Shown here: one piece after another, positions 61,042 through 64,000 of the stretch
How positions within the stretch are numbered: the first letter of the stretch is position 1
Layout: each line of letters begins with the position of its first letter
Assembly: GCA_035342095.1 (NCBI GenBank)
Contig: DAOQWL010000015.1
Coordinates: forward strand, 1-64,000
Direction of reading: 5' to 3'
Origin: PLanc-01 sp035342095
Lineage (GTDB): Bacteria; Planctomycetota; Phycisphaerae; Sedimentisphaerales; Anaerobacaceae
DNA length: 64,000 nucleotides
The notes under the pieces: model-generated
What the model saw: the letters and a program-made list of their open reading frames with translations, nothing else
Database searches by the model: none
What the model was told of the DNA's origin: nothing
Position numbers and translations under genes: made by a program

Positions 61042-62429
61042 TGTTTCCCGCCGCAATCTACAGACAGAGACGTGCCCGCCTGCGCGAGCAGATCGGCTCC
61101 GGCCTGATTCTCCTCCCAGGCAACGACGAGTCGCCGATGAACTTCGCGTCCAACACATATCCCTTCCGCCAGGACAGCACGTTCCTGTACTTCTTCGGGC
61201 TCGACCTGCCAGGTCTGGCCGCCATCATCGACCTCGATGCGGGAACTGAATCCGTCTTCGGCAACGACCCGAGCGTCGAGGAGATCGTATGGACCGGGCC
61301 GCAAACCTTGTTGCGCGACCGATGCCAGCAGGTTGGCGTTGCGAGCACCGCCCCTGCCGACAAGCTCGAGCAGATCCTGCACGAGGCGCTCCGACAGAAG
61401 AGAACCATCCATTTGTTGCCCCAAGATCGGTCAGAGAACGTGCTGAAGATCTGGCGCTGGCTCGGCATCGCACCGGGCGTCCTCCGCAAATACGTTTCCG
61501 AACCGCTTATCCGCGCGGTTGTGCAGCAGAGATCGGTCAAATCGCCGGAAGAGATTGAGCAGATCGAAGCGGCCCTTGCGGTCTCCTGCGAGATCCACAC
61601 CGCCGCGATGAAACTGGCCAGGCCAGGCGTGGTCGAGCGAAAGGTGGTCGCCGCAATCGAGGCCATCGCGATTTCGCACAACGTGCGATCCGCCTTCCAG
61701 ACCATCTTCTCTGTCCACGGCGAGACCCTTCACAATCCCTGCTACGACAACACCCTGAAGGCCGGCGATATCGTGGTCCACGATTCCGGCGCCGAGTCGC
61801 TGTTGCACTACGCCGGCGACGTCACGCGGACGATCCCCGTCGGTGGCAAGTTCTCCCAGAGACAGAAGGAGATCTACTCCATCGTGCTGGCTGCCCAGGA
61901 ACGGTGCCTCGCGGCGGCCCGGCCCGGCGTCGAGTGGCGACGGATTCATCGCATCGCGGCGGTCGCACTCATGGAGGGTCTCAAGAAACTCGGCGTCGCG
62001 CGAGGCGATCCGGAACAGGCCGTGGAAGCGGGAGCCCACACGCTGTTCTTCCCTTGCGGCGTCGGGCACATGATGGGCCTGGACGTCCACGACATGGAGA
62101 ACCTGGGCGAGGACTATGTAGGCTACACCGACACGATCCAGCGGAACCCCGCGTTCGGCTGGCGGTCGCTGCGACTGGCCAAGCCGGTCGAGCCGGGATT
62201 CGTCGTCACGGTCGAGCCGGGGATCTACTTCATCCCGCACCTGATCGACCGCTGGAGGGCGGAGCGAACGTGCGAAGCGTTCATCGACTACGACCGGCTC
62301 GAAGCCTGGCGCAACTTCCACGGCGTGCGGATCGAGGACGACATCGTCATCACCGAGGACGGCTGCCGCATCCTCGGCCCGCAGATCCCCAAGAGCCTCG
62401 AAGAGGTCGAGGCCTTGGCCGGCTCGTAG
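61041..62429 (+). CDS. Xaa-Pro aminopeptidase (aminopeptidase P)
   Basis: The 462-residue M24B peptidase has an N-terminal creatinase-like domain (MNFASNTYPFRQDSTFLYFF) and a pita-bread catalytic domain with metal ligands in VHDSGAE, YAGDVTRTIPV, GVGHMMGLDVHDM, VTVEPGIYF and VRIEDDIV. It removes N-terminal residues preceding proline. AGGAG is 8 nt upstream of the ATG at 61041, which overlaps the symporter stop. Confidence 0.94.
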   Translation: MFPAAIYRQRRARLREQIGSGLILLPGNDESPMNFASNTYPFRQDSTFLYFFGLDLPGLAAIIDLDAGTESVFGNDPSVEEIVWTGPQTLLRDRCQQVGVASTAPADKLEQILHEALRQKRTIHLLPQDRSENVLKIWRWLGIAPGVLRKYVSEPLIRAVVQQRSVKSPEEIEQIEAALAVSCEIHTAAMKLARPGVVERKVVAAIEAIAISHNVRSAFQTIFSVHGETLHNPCYDNTLKAGDIVVHDSGAESLLHYAGDVTRTIPVGGKFSQRQKEIYSIVLAAQERCLAAARPGVEWRRIHRIAAVALMEGLKKLGVARGDPEQAVEAGAHTLFFPCGVGHMMGLDVHDMENLGEDYVGYTDTIQRNPAFGWRSLRLAKPVEPGFVVTVEPGIYFIPHLIDRWRAERTCEAFIDYDRLEAWRNFHGVRIEDDIVITEDGCRILGPQIPKSLEEVEALAGS

Positions 62430-62433
62430 GACC

Positions 62434-62973
62434 TCACGACGACGGACCGATCAGCTTGTCCAGGATCTCGCTGTACGCACCTTGTGGTCGGACACCCACG
62501 AGACGTTCCGCTTCCTCGCCTTTGTGGAAGAAGAGCACCGCCGGGATGCCCTGAATTCCGTATCGACCTGCCACTTCGGGCAGGCGGTCCACGTTCACTT
62601 TGACCACGATGGCCCGGCCTGCGTATTGCTCAGCGAGTTTCTCGATGACCGGCGCCAGCATTCGACACGGTCCGCACCAGTCCGCGTAGAAGTCCACCAG
62701 GACCGGCTGATTCGCCCTGAGAACGCGGGCGTCGAAATCCTCGGCACTATTGATGTGCAGATCCCCGCCGGCGGTTTCCTCGGACCCTCGCGAGGATCCC
62801 ACCGAGAAGGCCAGAAGGCCCCCGAGCATCGCGCCGATCATCCCACCCCGCAAGGGATTGGCAGTGAGCGGACAGGCGCCGGTCGTACACTTGCCGAAGT
62901 AGCCCATAGCGGCCCCCAGACCGCCACCAATCAGAAGTCCAACGAGCAACTGGATGAATAGGGTATTCTGCAT
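62434..62973 (-). CDS. Membrane-anchored thioredoxin with N-terminal DUF6132-like domain
   Basis: The 179-residue protein has two N-terminal membrane segments around GYFGKCTTGACPLTANPLRG, a pattern like the small DUF6132 family, then a thioredoxin fold with the active site WCGPC (99-103, in VLVDFYADWCGPCRML) and the cis-Pro loop GIPAVLFF. The two cysteines in the membrane-proximal segment (CTTGAC) could be redox partners. GAGGAG lies upstream of the ATG. It follows a MarR gene by 16 bp, so the pair is probably a redox-responsive operon. Confidence 0.9.
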   Translation of the reverse strand: MQNTLFIQLLVGLLIGGGLGAAMGYFGKCTTGACPLTANPLRGGMIGAMLGGLLAFSVGSSRGSEETAGGDLHINSAEDFDARVLRANQPVLVDFYADWCGPCRMLAPVIEKLAEQYAGRAIVVKVNVDRLPEVAGRYGIQGIPAVLFFHKGEEAERLVGVRPQGAYSEILDKLIGPSS

Positions 62974-62989
62974 TTTCGAGTCTCCTCAT

Positions 62990-63406
62990 TCACAAGGCTG
63001 CTTCCAGCCATTCCAGGGCATCTCGCACCTGCGACACCCTGCCCGCGTCGAGCCCGCTGCAAATCCGACTCTCGCAGTCTTTCATATGGTCGAACATCTT
63101 GAGTCTGATCTTCCTGCCCTTGGGAGTCAGCGAGATCAAGACAGTCCGGCGATCCTGCGAACTGACCCGGGTCTTCACGTAGCCGTCGGTCACGAGCCTG
63201 TCCAACACGCGGCTGCCTCGTGAGGGCGACAGGACCATCTCCTCGGCAAATTCGCAGCCGGTGATTTCCCGCGCATCGTCCATGACCGTCAACGCGTTGA
63301 ACTCCGCGGGCGACAGGCCCAGCTCCCGCTGGATTCGCTCTTCACTCCCCTGGCACTTGCGCCGGACCGCCAGGATCAACTCGAACAGACGCCTGCTCAT
63401 GGCCAT
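62990..63406 (-). CDS. MarR-family transcriptional regulator
   Basis: The 138-residue winged-helix protein has the MarR pattern LSPAEFNALTVMDDAREITG, EMVLSPSRGSRVLDRLVTDG and the wing DRRTVLISLTPKG. Cys18 in RRKCQGSEERI, Cys51 in ITGCEFAEEM and Cys109 in DCESRICSG could make it thiol-sensitive, which fits the downstream thioredoxin. The palindromes just upstream are candidate sites for autorepression. Confidence 0.9.
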   Translation of the reverse strand: MAMSRRLFELILAVRRKCQGSEERIQRELGLSPAEFNALTVMDDAREITGCEFAEEMVLSPSRGSRVLDRLVTDGYVKTRVSSQDRRTVLISLTPKGRKIRLKMFDHMKDCESRICSGLDAGRVSQVRDALEWLEAAL

Positions 63407-63421
63407 ACTCCCGTCTTTTAC

Positions 63422-63452
63422 TTGCCATTGGCATTATTTGCCATCAGCAAAT
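63422..63452. promoter_or_regulatory. Candidate MarR operator: two adjacent palindromes
   Basis: TGCCA-T-TGGCA (63423-63433) and ATTTGC-CATCA-GCAAAT (63436-63452) are both perfect inverted repeats, 16-47 bp upstream of the marR start. TTGCCAT occurs in both halves. Such adjacent dyads over a promoter suit a dimeric MarR autorepressor. Confidence 0.6.
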
Positions 63453-63491
63453 ATACGAACCGCAAACACGGGAGGTTCGTCGAATTCTCCG

Positions 63492-64000
63492 TCAACCTGC
63501 GATGGGCAGTTGGGCGACTCTGGAGAGAGCACAGAGAGCGAAGACGAGGGGGTACAGCTCTTCGAAATACCACAGCCGAGCGAAGTACAGGCCGATGGGC
63601 GAGGGCGGAAGCGATGTGCCGCAATTCGTGTTCGCGATGAGCCACTGAACGCCTCGACACACTGCCTGCATCGCGGCCGATGAATCGCCGTGGAGCAAAC
63701 AGGCCATTGCGAGGGCATCGACTGCCAGCGACGTTTCTTCAATCGAGGAGGCGACCGAGGCGTCGCCCCCCCACCCGCCATCGGCGTTCTGTGCCGACAG
63801 GAGCCATCGAGCCGCCCGTTCACACAGGGGTCCTTCGAGTCCCGTCCGTCCCATCGCCGCCTGACAACTCGCCAGATGCCTCAGCACCCGGCTCGTCCCA
63901 TAGACCGGGTTCTCCTGATTCCCGGCGGCCTGGTTCCCGAACCACAAGGGTGTCCAGGAGCCGTCCGAACGTTGAGATCCCTCCAGATAGTGCAGCGCCC
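63492..64000 (-). CDS. Squalene-hopene cyclase-like terpene cyclase (N-terminal part beyond the right edge)
   Basis: The last 169 codons of a prenyltransferase/squalene-cyclase repeat protein. QW-type motifs are visible (YLEGSQRSDGSWTPLWFGNQ, then LLSAQNADGGWGGD), followed by SIEETSLAVDALAMA and the end PIGLYFARLWYFEELYPLVF that is typical of squalene-hopene cyclases. The product would make hopanoid-type or related triterpenes at the membrane. The substitution pattern is somewhat divergent from classical SHC, so the substrate is unsure. The frame continues off the window. Confidence 0.83.
   Translation of the reverse strand, partial: ALHYLEGSQRSDGSWTPLWFGNQAAGNQENPVYGTSRVLRHLASCQAAMGRTGLEGPLCERAARWLLSAQNADGGWGGDASVASSIEETSLAVDALAMACLLHGDSSAAMQAVCRGVQWLIANTNCGTSLPPSPIGLYFARLWYFEELYPLVFALCALSRVAQLPIAG

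Overview
The window is about 64 kb of GC-rich bacterial DNA with short, often overlapping genes and good Shine-Dalgarno sites. The gene content points to a motile, anaerobic member of the Planctomycetota, probably Phycisphaerae. The clues are a flagellar operon behind sigma-54 promoters, a secreted protease with a dockerin-like segment, a Tat-exported Gfo/Idh/MocA protein, a sialidase, many small lipoproteins, a hopanoid-type cyclase, and dispersed palindromes of kinds I associate with planctomycete genomes. HydF and a glycyl radical enzyme imply anaerobic metabolism. The taxon is an inference from content; no rRNA or tRNA was seen.

Region 1 (1-16.7 kb) is a flagellar locus. flgD-flgE run leftward from a near-consensus sigma-54 promoter. 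A sigma-54 activator with a degenerate GAFTGA loop sits between that promoter and a second sigma-54 promoter reading right. The rightward promoter precedes two TPR proteins, a second sigma-54 activator with an intact GAFTGA but a pseudo-receiver, then fliL, fliM, fliN, flhA, a small membrane protein, fliA, two small unknowns, two lipoproteins and a FlgM-like gene that ends at a terminator.

Region 2 (16.7-25 kb, minus strand) is mostly housekeeping: hydF, truA, asd, a BASS-family transporter, metK with its own promoter and structured leader, and a secreted subtilase. Region 3 (25.5-33 kb) holds envelope and regulatory genes: a secreted unknown, a lipoprotein, a STAS protein, a tandem ACT protein, and an ECF sigma operon preceded by a strong promoter plus terminator that could make a short RNA. 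Region 4 (33-45.7 kb) carries a Tat-exported oxidoreductase-like protein, a VTT membrane protein, a radical SAM/HhH protein carrying an in-frame palindrome, a 160-bp four-way-junction palindrome, the arginine-to-putrescine pair, CorA, a DHH phosphoesterase, a PIG-L deacetylase, a BamB-like propeller and purH.

Region 5 (45.7-54.9 kb) is accessory. It has a STAND/NLR-like NTPase with identical 46-residue TPRs (interrupted by a 100-N assembly gap), overlapping a small partner that ends in the same Q-I-x-G-D-G-N motif found at the NTPase N-terminus; an AlkD-like glycosylase; a sialidase; a glycyl radical enzyme with its activase; and an overlapping pair of small genes. Region 6 (54.9-64 kb) has a propeller gene remnant, two metallopeptidases, an ATP-grasp ligase-like protein, a sodium:solute symporter, an aminopeptidase P, a MarR-thioredoxin operon with a palindromic operator candidate, and the end of a squalene-hopene cyclase-like gene.
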